DNA from: JANELJ01 sp024511395
GTDB lineage: Bacteria; Pseudomonadota; Gammaproteobacteria; GRL18
NCBI GenBank assembly: GCA_963681975.1
Contig: OY820613.1
Location: 3,945,926-4,009,925, forward strand
Length of the DNA: 64,000 nucleotides
Direction: 5' to 3'
A program made the translations under genes and the position numbers. Positions 25,680 through 34,383 of the stretch are shown one piece after another. Each line of letters opens with the position of its first letter. Positions within the stretch are counted from its first letter, which is position 1. The notes under the pieces are model-generated. The model was not told the origin of the DNA. It made no database searches and saw only the letters and a program-made list of their open reading frames with translations.

Positions 25680-28418
25680 ATGAATACAAGAATTATTAAT
25701 AGCATTTCAGGTCGTTTAAGCCTTCGTACACCGCAACGTGAATCTCTCGTGGCACTAGCTAAAGCCATCGATACCACCGACGACCGATTATTAGACCCTA
25801 AGCATGATGTCCCCGCTCTATTGGAAACGTTAAAAGGAGATTTTCCAACATTGGATGACTTTGAGCGAGAATTTCCCTCATTATGTTTTGCGCTAGCCAC
25901 AGGTGTTGGAAAAACGCGTTTAATGGGCGCATTCATAAGTTACTTACATCTAGCTCATGATGTTAAGAATTTCTTTGTACTAGCACCCAATCTGACTATT
26001 TACGAAAAACTAATTACTGACTTTACACCGGGCACACCGAAATATGTTTTTAAGGGCATCGCAGAATTTACTACATATCCACCCGAAGTAATAACAGGCG
26101 ACAACTACGAGCAGCGTGGAGCACAAGTAATGGGCGACATTCTTTCTACGGTACGGGTGAATGTGTTCAATATTTCCAAAATCAACTCAGAAGTTCGTGG
26201 CGGGAAAGCACCACGTATAAAACGTTTATCCGAATATCTAGGCGACAGCTATTTTAGTTACCTAGCCAACTTACCTGATCTGGTTTTGTTAATGGATGAA
26301 TCTCACCGTTATAGAGCCAGTGCCGGGGTTAAAGCAATCAATGAGTTGAACCCGATTTTAGGTCTCGAATTGACCGCAACACCCTTTGTTGAGAAAAAGG
26401 GTGGCAACGGTAAGCCTGCACCATTTAAGAATGTAATTGTAGATTACCCATTGGCCCGCGCCATGGATGATGGTTTTGTCAAAGAGCCTGCCGTGGTAAC
26501 GCAACGAAACTTTGATGCCAACCAATACAAAACTACTGAAGAAAAACAGCAACTAGAAACGATTAAACTAATGGACGGTATTCGCTTACATGAAGCCACC
26601 AAAGTTGAGTTACTAACCTATGCGCACGAAAATGATGTAAAAGTGGTGAAACCTTTTATGTTGGTTATCGCGCGCGACACGACTCATGCTAGTGAATTAC
26701 TAAATAAGTTAGAAGAAGTATTCGGAGGGCGTTATAAGGGTAAAGTTATCCAGGTTGATAGCAGTCGTTCCGGTACTGCAGAAGAAGAAATGATCACTCG
26801 CTTGCTGGCCGTTGAAAGTGTGGATGAACCGACTGAAATTGTTATTCATGTCAATATGTTAAAAGAAGGATGGGATGTCACCAACCTTTATACCATTGTA
26901 CCACTACGTGCAGCCAATGCCCGCACTCTGATTGAACAATCTATTGGACGCGGTTTACGTTTACCCTATGGTAAACGTACAGGAGTTGAAGCAGTAGATC
27001 GATTAAGCATAGTTGCCCACGACAAGTTTCAGGAAATAATTGATGAGGCAAACAACCCTGAAAATCCATTGCGCTTAAAACAAGTTATTCTGGAACGACC
27101 TGAAAACGACATTAAAATAGAAAGCGTACAAGTTGGATCAAATCTAGATAACTTGGTAACCGGCAGCATACCTCAAGGCAATGCAGGAACGCAGTACTCT
27201 ACGAAAGAACCAGAAAAACCTCTTTTTGTTTCTGGAGCAGAGCAAAATACTGCCAAAGTTACACTAGACATTATCAAACAATACCAAAACAAACCGCTAC
27301 AAGCACCAACCAGTCAAGCATTGTTAAGTGAAGAGATTCAAAAAGAACTCACCAGAGTTGTCACTGAACATCTAACAGAAACACAGCAATCATTATTTGA
27401 AAAAGAGGATACAGTAAATATTGCAGAGATTGTAAATAAGACTACACAACTAGTAGTAGATAACACGATTGATATCCCACGTATAATTGTTTCCCCCAAG
27501 GGAGAAGTATCAACAGGATACCATGCCTTTACTTTAGATATTTCCGGTATAAAAGGATTAAAAGCACAAGAACGATCTCTAGTCAGCCATAGCCTTCAAA
27601 CCAACCAACAAACTGAAATTGGTGAAGGTGATTCTGGAAACCACGAACCCATCAAAGAGAACTACATCCTCAAAAAACTTTTTAACTATGACGACATCCC
27701 CTATGATGAACATGCAGAACTGCTCTACGATTTATCAAAACAAGCAGTGGATTGCCTACTTCAAGAAAATGATGAGAAAGATGTTGAAAATATTTTGCAA
27801 AATCAAAGCGATGCCATTGCTCGGTTAATTCATGTGCAAATGGATAAACATTTTTATGAAGATGTAACTGAATACGAAGTAGAAGTGCGTAGCGGTTTTA
27901 CTGCTTTAAAAGAATGTTCCTATACTGCCGCCGAGGGTGGAGAAATTTACAACTATCGGGATACAGTTACTGACGTCGGAAAAATCAAACAGATGATGTT
28001 TGGACATTTTTCTAAATGCTTATACCCTATTCAGAAATTTGACTCTGATACTGAACGACGCTTCTCAATCATTCTTGAACGCGACACCATCAAATGGTTT
28101 AAGCCCGCCAAAGGTCAGTTCAAAATGTATTATAAAAAAGGCTCTGAGCATCCTGAATACGTGCCTGACTTTATTGCAGAAACAAAAGATTATGTTTTGA
28201 TGATTGAAACCAAAAGCACACAACATAGAAACGATGATGGATCTTGGAATGAAGAAGTATCCGAAAAAGCGAAATCTGGTGTTAAATGGTGTGCTAACGC
28301 AAGTCAGCACCTTAAGGCTAATAGTGGTAAGGAATGGAAATATCTGCTAATTCCACACGATGAAGTGAAAGAAGCAAATACACTAACCAGCTATGTTCAA
28401 AAATTTGAACTAAATTGA
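25680..28418 (+). CDS. Type III restriction Res-like helicase-endonuclease
   Basis: 912 residues, starting 17 bp after the methyltransferase remnant. Walker A ATGVGKT is at 73-79 and the DEAD-box variant DESH at 206-209, followed by LELTATPF. The C-terminal helicase lobe has NMLKEGWDVTNLYTIVPLRA and QSIGRGLRLPYG. The C-terminus carries a PD-(D/E)XK nuclease: P829-D830 and E843-T-K845. This is the architecture of type III Res subunits, which need Mod for target recognition. Mod is broken here, so Res either is idle or works with the SNF2 and Mrr neighbours. Confidence 0.92.
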   Translation: MNTRIINSISGRLSLRTPQRESLVALAKAIDTTDDRLLDPKHDVPALLETLKGDFPTLDDFEREFPSLCFALATGVGKTRLMGAFISYLHLAHDVKNFFVLAPNLTIYEKLITDFTPGTPKYVFKGIAEFTTYPPEVITGDNYEQRGAQVMGDILSTVRVNVFNISKINSEVRGGKAPRIKRLSEYLGDSYFSYLANLPDLVLLMDESHRYRASAGVKAINELNPILGLELTATPFVEKKGGNGKPAPFKNVIVDYPLARAMDDGFVKEPAVVTQRNFDANQYKTTEEKQQLETIKLMDGIRLHEATKVELLTYAHENDVKVVKPFMLVIARDTTHASELLNKLEEVFGGRYKGKVIQVDSSRSGTAEEEMITRLLAVESVDEPTEIVIHVNMLKEGWDVTNLYTIVPLRAANARTLIEQSIGRGLRLPYGKRTGVEAVDRLSIVAHDKFQEIIDEANNPENPLRLKQVILERPENDIKIESVQVGSNLDNLVTGSIPQGNAGTQYSTKEPEKPLFVSGAEQNTAKVTLDIIKQYQNKPLQAPTSQALLSEEIQKELTRVVTEHLTETQQSLFEKEDTVNIAEIVNKTTQLVVDNTIDIPRIIVSPKGEVSTGYHAFTLDISGIKGLKAQERSLVSHSLQTNQQTEIGEGDSGNHEPIKENYILKKLFNYDDIPYDEHAELLYDLSKQAVDCLLQENDEKDVENILQNQSDAIARLIHVQMDKHFYEDVTEYEVEVRSGFTALKECSYTAAEGGEIYNYRDTVTDVGKIKQMMFGHFSKCLYPIQKFDSDTERRFSIILERDTIKWFKPAKGQFKMYYKKGSEHPEYVPDFIAETKDYVLMIETKSTQHRNDDGSWNEEVSEKAKSGVKWCANASQHLKANSGKEWKYLLIPHDEVKEANTLTSYVQKFELN

Positions 28419-28471
28419 TTAATTAAGCAAACCATTAGATATACCTCACTAGGTAACACTAAGGATAACAG

Positions 28472-29326
28472 ATGATTACATTTGATCAACTAATGCTACC
28501 CCTGATGAAGGCCCTAGTGAACCTTGGCGGGTCAGGCAGTATTGACGAAATATACGAAGAAGTTGTTGAGCTTGAAAAATTTGATGAGGAAACTCTTGCT
28601 GTTCTTCACAACCCAGAAAAAAGCAACCAAACAGAAATTGGCTATCGCCTTGCCTGGGCACGCACGTATTTGAAAAAAGCAGGTTATCTTGAGAATTCAT
28701 CTCGAGGTGTATGGGCGCTTACCGAAAAAGCAAAACAAGCAGATGAAATTGATAGTCGAGAAATCGTAGCATACGTGCGATCTCTAGATCGACCTTCCAA
28801 CAAGAATAATCAAGATCTCTTAGACCCAGCAACTGATGTGAATGATTTACCAGAAGAGACACTTGCATGGCGCGAAAGACTTCACCAAATACTAGTTGAT
28901 GAGATGAGCCCAGATGCTTTCGAACGACTTACTCAGCGCATACTACGCGAATCCGGATTCGTCCACGTAGAGGTAACAGGACGAACCGGTGATGGAGGTA
29001 TTGATGGAAAAGGCATCGCCAGAATAAACGGACTGATGAGTTTTCATATCGCATTTCAATGTAAGAAATACAAAGGCTCTGTTGGAGCACCTGAAATCCG
29101 AGACTTTCGTGGTGCAACTGTAGGTCGTGCTGATCGAGGAATGTTCATTACAACAGGAAGCTTCACCAAAGCAGCTATAGAGGAAGCAAACCGCGATGGT
29201 GCTGCACCAATTGACCTTGTTGATGGTGATCAGCTTGCAGATAAGCTTAAAGAACTGGATCTGGGTATTAAAACCGAACTTGTTGAAAAAGTAACGGTTG
29301 AACCGGATTGGTTTTTAAGCCTGTAG
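28472..29326 (+). CDS. Mrr-like restriction endonuclease
   Basis: 284 residues. An N-terminal winged-helix Mrr_N domain (about 1-90, e.g. AWARTYLKKAGYLENSSRGVW) is followed by an Mrr catalytic domain (about 145-270). Active-site residues are visible: D178 in GDGGIDGKG and Q196-C-K198 in IAFQCKKYKG. The family's EIRDFRGA and GMFITTGSFTKAA blocks are intact. Mrr enzymes cut modified or foreign DNA. The gene lies 53 bp after Res and 9 bp before the patatin gene, all co-directional. It may form the nuclease arm of the R-M-like module. Confidence 0.93.
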   Translation: MITFDQLMLPLMKALVNLGGSGSIDEIYEEVVELEKFDEETLAVLHNPEKSNQTEIGYRLAWARTYLKKAGYLENSSRGVWALTEKAKQADEIDSREIVAYVRSLDRPSNKNNQDLLDPATDVNDLPEETLAWRERLHQILVDEMSPDAFERLTQRILRESGFVHVEVTGRTGDGGIDGKGIARINGLMSFHIAFQCKKYKGSVGAPEIRDFRGATVGRADRGMFITTGSFTKAAIEEANRDGAAPIDLVDGDQLADKLKELDLGIKTELVEKVTVEPDWFLSL

Positions 29327-29335
29327 GGAGACTTA

Positions 29336-30244
29336 ATGAAAATTTTGGCCATAGATGGAGGCGGAATTAGGGGCTACTATGCGGCTCATGTTCTAAAGAG
29401 AATTCAAGAATCTTTTGACACCAATTTCTCAGACGAATTTGACTTAATTACTGGAACTAGCACAGGTTCAATTATTGCGGCATCACTTGCACTTGATATA
29501 CCCATAGCTAGGATAACTGACCTTTATGAGCAGCATGGTGTCGAAATATTTAAACCTACATCATTCTCATTTGGAGGTTTGCTTCGCGCCAATTACAGCC
29601 AAAAAACTCTACATTCTTTATTAATTAAAGAGTTTGGTGAGGCAACTCTATCAAATACAAAAACACGTTTGATTATTCCATCTACGGATATCGGTAACGG
29701 TCAGGTTCATGTATTCAAGTCACCCTATTCAACCGAATTTAAACGCGATAAAAATGTAAAGATTGCTGATGCAGTATTGGCATCATGTGCAGCACCAAAA
29801 TATTTCAGACCAGCATTTGTCGATCCTTACATGCTTGCAGATGGAGGGCTATGGGCAAACAACCCGAGTCTTGTTGCAGTGACCGAAGCAATGACTCGTC
29901 TTGACTATTCTCCTGATTCCATCAACCTACTATCAATCGGTACAGGCATTGGTCGAAACTATTATTCTGTTAAAAAAAGAAATGGCTTGTGGGGTTTCTT
30001 AACTGGATGGGGTGTTAAGTCGTTTATTGAAATGTTGCTCAATCTTCAATCAACTCATGCCCATAATGCTGTGGGGCTGCTTTTAAATGAAGACCAACTT
30101 GTGCGAGTAAATTTTGAATCCGATCATGCTTTGCCCCTAGATGATCCGAATATGCTAGCTGACCTAAAATCCAGGGCCGATCATGATTTTACGAAGGCAT
30201 CCAATGATATCCATAAATTGCTAAGGAGCGGCGATGAAACTTGA
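29336..30244 (+). CDS. capV: CBASS patatin-like phospholipase effector (CapV-type)
   Basis: 302-residue patatin fold. The oxyanion-hole DGGGIRG is at 7-13, the nucleophile elbow GTSTG at 40-44 (Ser42), and the catalytic Asp in ADGG (D169). In CBASS, CapV-type lipases are switched on by a cyclic dinucleotide and degrade the inner membrane, killing the infected cell. The stop overlaps the CD-NTase start by 11 bp, the usual effector-synthase coupling. The catalytic dyad is intact. Part of the long operon, 9 bp after the Mrr gene. Confidence 0.93.
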   Translation: MKILAIDGGGIRGYYAAHVLKRIQESFDTNFSDEFDLITGTSTGSIIAASLALDIPIARITDLYEQHGVEIFKPTSFSFGGLLRANYSQKTLHSLLIKEFGEATLSNTKTRLIIPSTDIGNGQVHVFKSPYSTEFKRDKNVKIADAVLASCAAPKYFRPAFVDPYMLADGGLWANNPSLVAVTEAMTRLDYSPDSINLLSIGTGIGRNYYSVKKRNGLWGFLTGWGVKSFIEMLLNLQSTHAHNAVGLLLNEDQLVRVNFESDHALPLDDPNMLADLKSRADHDFTKASNDIHKLLRSGDET

Positions 30245-31571
30245 TCACCATTTGACAAACTTTCTAAAGGATACTGTCAATCTCAATCAAACCCGGATAG
30301 ATACATTAAAGCAACGTGTTGACACCATCACTGACTTCGTCAAACAACTCAAAGAATTTGAAGACCTATTTATAGAGGCAAAGCCTCAAGGTTCATGGGC
30401 TCACAGAACAATAATCAGACCTACTAGAAACGAGGATTTCGATGCTGACCTGGTGATATTTCTAAACGAAAATGATGACTGGGAACCCAAAGATTATATT
30501 GAAACCCTATATCGCTGTTTCAAGAACAACAATACATACAAAAATATGGTCAGCCGAAATACCAGATGTGTTACTTTAGATTATGCGGGAGATTTCCATC
30601 TAGATGTGGTCCCCTGTATCAGGAGGGATAGCATTTGGGATGGAGAAACAGAGTGGATATTAAATCGCCAGGATAATTCAGAAGAGCAAACTAATCCTGA
30701 TGGGTATTCAGAATGGTTTTCTGATAAAGCCAAAAGAACTGATGGACACTTGATTAAGGTTGTCAGGTTATTTAAATACTTAAGGGATCATAAAAAAACA
30801 TTTTCAGCAAAATCGATACTACTCACTACGATTTTGGCAAATCGTGTTCATCTACTAGATGGACTAATAAATGACTTTTGTGATACATCAACATCATTAC
30901 AAACTATCTTCAACCGCTTAAATGATTACTTGCAAGAAAATCCCGTCATGCCTACCGTCCAGAATCCCAGTCTAACATCTGAGGACTTTAATCGGCACTG
31001 GGATCAGAATAAATATGATAATTTCAGAAACTGCATTCAGCGATATAAAGAATGGATTGAGGATGCCATAGCCGAACAGGATCGTGATGAAAGCATCTTA
31101 AAATGGCGAAGAGTATTTGGTGACGATTTTGCAAAGTCTGTATCTATAACCAAAAGCCTTGATGGGAATTTAGCCGTTGCAAGGGAAGATATATCACATG
31201 TCCGGAATATCCCATGGCCAGTATCCAAGGCAGGACAAATTAGCATTTCTGCTACGCTCCATTCAGACAAGCAAGGAGAATTTATCGGCACTTATCGATC
31301 AAACGGTTGCCAATTAAAACCTAACACTTGGATTCATTTTACTGCACAACACTCATTTAATTCTCAAATAAAAATAAAATGGCAAGTTGTCAATACTGGG
31401 TTGGCAGCTAGATTAGCCCATTGCTTAAGAGGAGATATTAGCCAGCATGGCAACAGTATATGGGAACATACTTTATACCAAGGTACACATTGGATTGAGT
31501 GTTTCGCAGTAGACATCAAAAGAAATGTCTGCTTAGCCAGAAGTGGGAGATTCTATGTGAACGTAAATTGA
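30234..31571 (+). CDS. CBASS cGAS/DncV-like nucleotidyltransferase (CD-NTase)
   Basis: 445 residues. The SMODS nucleotidyltransferase core has GSW at 53-55, the metal pair D70/D72 in EDFDADL, and the third carboxylate D124 in FHLDVV. The C-terminal 130 residues (from about 315, WPVSKAGQ) match the AGS-C/adenylyl-guanylyl sensor-associated domain often found on CD-NTases. It would make a cyclic oligonucleotide on infection to activate CapV. No Cap2/Cap3 ubiquitin-like partners or HORMA/TRIP13 genes follow, so this is a minimal type I CBASS. The last gene of the operon; its 3' end abuts a lysozyme fragment. Confidence 0.93.
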   Translation: MKLDHHLTNFLKDTVNLNQTRIDTLKQRVDTITDFVKQLKEFEDLFIEAKPQGSWAHRTIIRPTRNEDFDADLVIFLNENDDWEPKDYIETLYRCFKNNNTYKNMVSRNTRCVTLDYAGDFHLDVVPCIRRDSIWDGETEWILNRQDNSEEQTNPDGYSEWFSDKAKRTDGHLIKVVRLFKYLRDHKKTFSAKSILLTTILANRVHLLDGLINDFCDTSTSLQTIFNRLNDYLQENPVMPTVQNPSLTSEDFNRHWDQNKYDNFRNCIQRYKEWIEDAIAEQDRDESILKWRRVFGDDFAKSVSITKSLDGNLAVAREDISHVRNIPWPVSKAGQISISATLHSDKQGEFIGTYRSNGCQLKPNTWIHFTAQHSFNSQIKIKWQVVNTGLAARLAHCLRGDISQHGNSIWEHTLYQGTHWIECFAVDIKRNVCLARSGRFYVNVN

Positions 31572-31583
31572 AGAGTACGTTGT

Positions 31584-31932
31584 GGCTTCAACAGTTCTCC
31601 TTTTCACAAGTCCACCTAACTTGCGCCCACCAGCCCAAACCCATCGCATCAGCTGCACTGGAACTTCCTCATGGGCTTTACGGTTTACCTTGCGCCGGAG
31701 GGTGGATCGTTGCAAAGCACCTGCCCCCAGGTTGTATGTAAAGGAGACCAAGGCATCAAACTGGCCGTCGCTGATCGGCACATTGATTAAACGCAATACA
31801 GCCTGCTCAGCAACTTTAACATCCAGGCGAAGCAAGTCTTCGGCTTGCTCCTCTGTGATTGAGTCAAAATCTTCCCCTCGCTGAATTAAATGACCATAGC
31901 CAATGGTAGGGTATCCAGCCGGACAGATGTAG
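31584..31932 (-). pseudogene. Phage lysozyme (GH24 endolysin) fragment
   Basis: Read on the minus strand, TYICPAGYPTIGYGHLIQRG and then ISDGQFDALVSFTYNLGAG and RWVWAGGRKLGGLVKRR are unmistakable GH24 endolysin. The N-terminal part with the catalytic Glu is missing because the IS66 element begins at 31933. The first codons of the open frame (from TTG 31943) come from the IS terminal repeat. The C-terminus also ends early, 13 bp from the CD-NTase stop. It shows that a prophage lysis gene once lay here. Confidence 0.88.
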
Positions 31933-31971
31933 GTAACCGCCAATTAATCCCACATTGACCTTCTACCCCAC

Positions 31972-33564
31972 CTACGGTAATGCCTGAATTTTTTCGGCAC
32001 ACAGCCAGGGCAGTAAATCATCAAATGCTTCAGGTTTTGCATGGCGCCCCGGTTTAGGGATTTCTGTCAGGATGTAACGGATATAAGCGAACGGCTCCAG
32101 TTTATTGGCTTTAGCCGTTTCAATTAAACTATAAAGCGTCGCACTGGCCATAGCGCCATTGGGTGTCTGACTGAACAGCCAGTTTTTTCTGCCAATCACA
32201 AACGGTTTGATGCGCCGTTCGGCGGCATTATTATCAATCTCCGGATAACCATCTTCAATGTAGCGGGTTAACGCAGTCCATTGATTTAAAGCATAATGAA
32301 TGGCCTTGCCCGGAAGTTGTTTAGGCGGTACCTGCTCAGTGGATTTATCCAGCCATTGCTTAAACTGATTTAATATGGGCTGACTTTTCTTTTGACGAAC
32401 AAGATAACGCTGCTCTGCACTCATGGTTTTGCACTGCTTTTCAATGGCATACAGTTTGGCAATGGTGTTAAGTGCCATATGAGCCTTGCCGGGTTTCACG
32501 TTTTTACCCTTAAGGGCTTTAGTCACCTCATCAAACTTACGCCGGGCATGAGCCCGGCAACCCACAGAGACAATACCACTTTGCGGGGTGCACACCTGGG
32601 CATACCCACTGTAGCCATCGGTTTGAAGGTATTGACCTTTAAAATCCTGCAGGTAGTTTTTGGCAAACAACCCACTGCGCCCGGGCTGATACTCATAAAT
32701 AATGATGGGTGGGGATGCACCACTGCTGCCGCTTTGGTACAACCACATATAAGACTGGCTTTGTGCCTTTCTTCCCGGTTCATTGAGCACCTGAACCGGA
32801 GTTTCATCAGCCTGGATAATGGATTGCTGTAACTGATAATGAATAAGCCTTTGCAGCAGAGGTTGAGTTAACTGGGCTATTTTTATCATCCAGTTAGCCA
32901 TACTGGTGCGGTTAATATCAATGTTCAGACGTTTAAAGATGGCTTCCTGTCGATACAGGGGTAAGGCATCGGTGTATCTGGCAACGGCAATATGGGCCAG
33001 TAAGCCCGGTGATGCAATGCTTTTTTCAATAGGCTGAGCTGATTTAGGGGCTGTTTTAATGCCGTTGTCGCACTGACGGCAAGCGTATTTTACCCGAATA
33101 TGCTCTATGACTTTAATCTGCGCCGGAATGATATCCAGTTGCTCAGAAGTGTCTTCTCCGATTTCATGCAAAGCATGACCACAGCCGCAGACCTGCTCGC
33201 TTTTGGGTAATTCGTAACGGATTTGCTCTCCGGGCAGGTCTTTGGGTAAAGGTTTGCGACCGGGCTTTTTCCGGGTATAGGTAATGGTGATTTGAGCAGA
33301 GTCTGCTTCTGTATCATCATGATGGGTGTGTTCTTCTTCCGTTATAATACTTTCGGCTTCATTAAACAGCTCGGCCTGTGTATCGGGCTTTTCAGAAGAA
33401 CGGCCAAAGCGTTTATGTTGTAACAGGTTAAACTGCTCTTCATAAAACCGAACTTTGGTTTCTAAATCCACTATCTTTGATTGCAGTTGAGCAATGGTTT
33501 TGTCAGTTGATACGGCAGTGGATTTCATGGACTGTATTATACTACAGTGAGTATAGTATTTCAC
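31972..33564 (-). CDS. tnpC: IS66 transposase (TnpC)
   Basis: 530-residue DDE transposase of IS66. An N-terminal coiled-coil (LQSKIVDLETKVRFYEEQFN) is followed by the KRFGRSSE segment, zinc-binding CGCGHALHEIG and CRQCDNG, and the DDE core with IIQADETPVQVL and QTDGYSGYAQV. NNAAERRIKPFVIGRKNWLF carries the catalytic Glu. Length is normal and no interruption is seen, so the element may be active in trans. Confidence 0.95.
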   Translation of the reverse strand: MKYYTHCSIIQSMKSTAVSTDKTIAQLQSKIVDLETKVRFYEEQFNLLQHKRFGRSSEKPDTQAELFNEAESIITEEEHTHHDDTEADSAQITITYTRKKPGRKPLPKDLPGEQIRYELPKSEQVCGCGHALHEIGEDTSEQLDIIPAQIKVIEHIRVKYACRQCDNGIKTAPKSAQPIEKSIASPGLLAHIAVARYTDALPLYRQEAIFKRLNIDINRTSMANWMIKIAQLTQPLLQRLIHYQLQQSIIQADETPVQVLNEPGRKAQSQSYMWLYQSGSSGASPPIIIYEYQPGRSGLFAKNYLQDFKGQYLQTDGYSGYAQVCTPQSGIVSVGCRAHARRKFDEVTKALKGKNVKPGKAHMALNTIAKLYAIEKQCKTMSAEQRYLVRQKKSQPILNQFKQWLDKSTEQVPPKQLPGKAIHYALNQWTALTRYIEDGYPEIDNNAAERRIKPFVIGRKNWLFSQTPNGAMASATLYSLIETAKANKLEPFAYIRYILTEIPKPGRHAKPEAFDDLLPWLCAEKIQALP

Positions 33565-33638
33565 CGTTAAATCAATGTATTAGATTGTTTTTTGTTTGTT
33601 TTTTTCTGCGCTTGTTCAAGGCTTCATCCGTAGTTTTG

Positions 33639-33995
33639 TCAGCCAATATGCGTATAGTTCAGTCGGGGGTGAGCCTGAACTTTTTCAATGTTTAAACCAT
33701 CCGGAAGCCAGTTTAATTCCCGTTGAGTTAAACGGACAGAAGTTTGTCCTCTTAACTCAGGCCACTTAAAGCGTCCCTTTTCCAGGCGCTTATAATACAG
33801 CCAGAAACCATTATTATCCCAGTGCAGAATTTTAAGTTTATCCCAGTTACGGTTACAAAAGACAAACAGGCTGGCGCTGAAAACATCCTGTTGCAGAACT
33901 TCAGAAACCAGCAGACTTAATCCGTTTATACTCTTTCTCATATCGGTGGCACCACAGGCCAGGTAAACCTGAGTGTTTTGATTAACAGACAACAT
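33639..33995 (-). CDS. tnpB: IS66 accessory protein TnpB (Orf2)
   Basis: 118 residues with the conserved VYLACGATDMRKSINGLSLL opening and the CNRNWDKLKILHWDNNGFWL core of the IS66 Orf2 family. It is needed with TnpA for IS66 transposition in studied members. It lies 4 bp after tnpA. Confidence 0.95.
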   Translation of the reverse strand: MLSVNQNTQVYLACGATDMRKSINGLSLLVSEVLQQDVFSASLFVFCNRNWDKLKILHWDNNGFWLYYKRLEKGRFKWPELRGQTSVRLTQRELNWLPDGLNIEKVQAHPRLNYTHIG

Positions 33996-33999
33996 TAAG

Positions 34000-34293
34000 C
34001 TATTTCAGTAAAGACAGCACTTGCATAAAGGTGGGCTGGTCAAACCCTGGATGGATTTCCAGACTTAAACCATTGGGCAGATTTAAAGTCAGGCCTGAAA
34101 CGGCTTTATCCTGAACAACCTGTACCGGTATTAAGCTCTCACTATCATCTGACTGCCTAAGAAATTTGGCTTTGTAGTAACTGAACATATGAGTTTTAAG
34201 ATTGTGTTGCTGGCAGTATTGCTTCCGGGTCAGGCCGCTGGACTGCCAGGCATGCAGGTGGGTGCGCATTTCTTCATCTCGTTCGTGGGGCAT
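34000..34293 (-). CDS. tnpA: IS66 accessory protein TnpA
   Basis: 97 residues with an N-terminal helix-turn-helix-like region (WQSSGLTRKQYCQQHNLKTH) followed by YYKAKF, the usual IS66 Orf1 pattern. First gene of the element, upstream of tnpB on the same strand. It probably binds the IS ends or assists the transposase. Confidence 0.9.
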   Translation of the reverse strand: MPHERDEEMRTHLHAWQSSGLTRKQYCQQHNLKTHMFSYYKAKFLRQSDDSESLIPVQVVQDKAVSGLTLNLPNGLSLEIHPGFDQPTFMQVLSLLK

Positions 34294-34383
34294 AGGGTTA
34301 CCTTTTATGATTATGAAATTATAAAAAGTAATAGTTTGAAGGATTTTAAGGGGTGGGGGTAGGTGGGATTATTGGGCGCTTAC

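Larger units (their letters stand above)
31933..34383 (-). mobile_element. IS66-family insertion sequence (three genes)
   Basis: Terminal inverted repeats: GTAACCGCCAATTAATCCCAC at the left against GTAAGCGCCCAATAATCCCAC at the right, both opening with the family's GTAA. 2451 bp with tnpA, tnpB and tnpC in order on the minus strand. The 8-bp flanks (agatgtag and ttttaaaa) do not match, so there is no target duplication. Genes are truncated at both ends (lysozyme on the left, RecB-like nuclease on the right), implying a deletion or recombination after insertion. Confidence 0.93.

Noticed and set aside
21780..28418. DISARM, BREX or Druantia system
   Set aside because: The SNF2 helicase and methyltransferase recall DISARM, but DrmA, DrmB (DUF1998) and DrmC are absent, and no PglZ, BrxL or Druantia marker is present.
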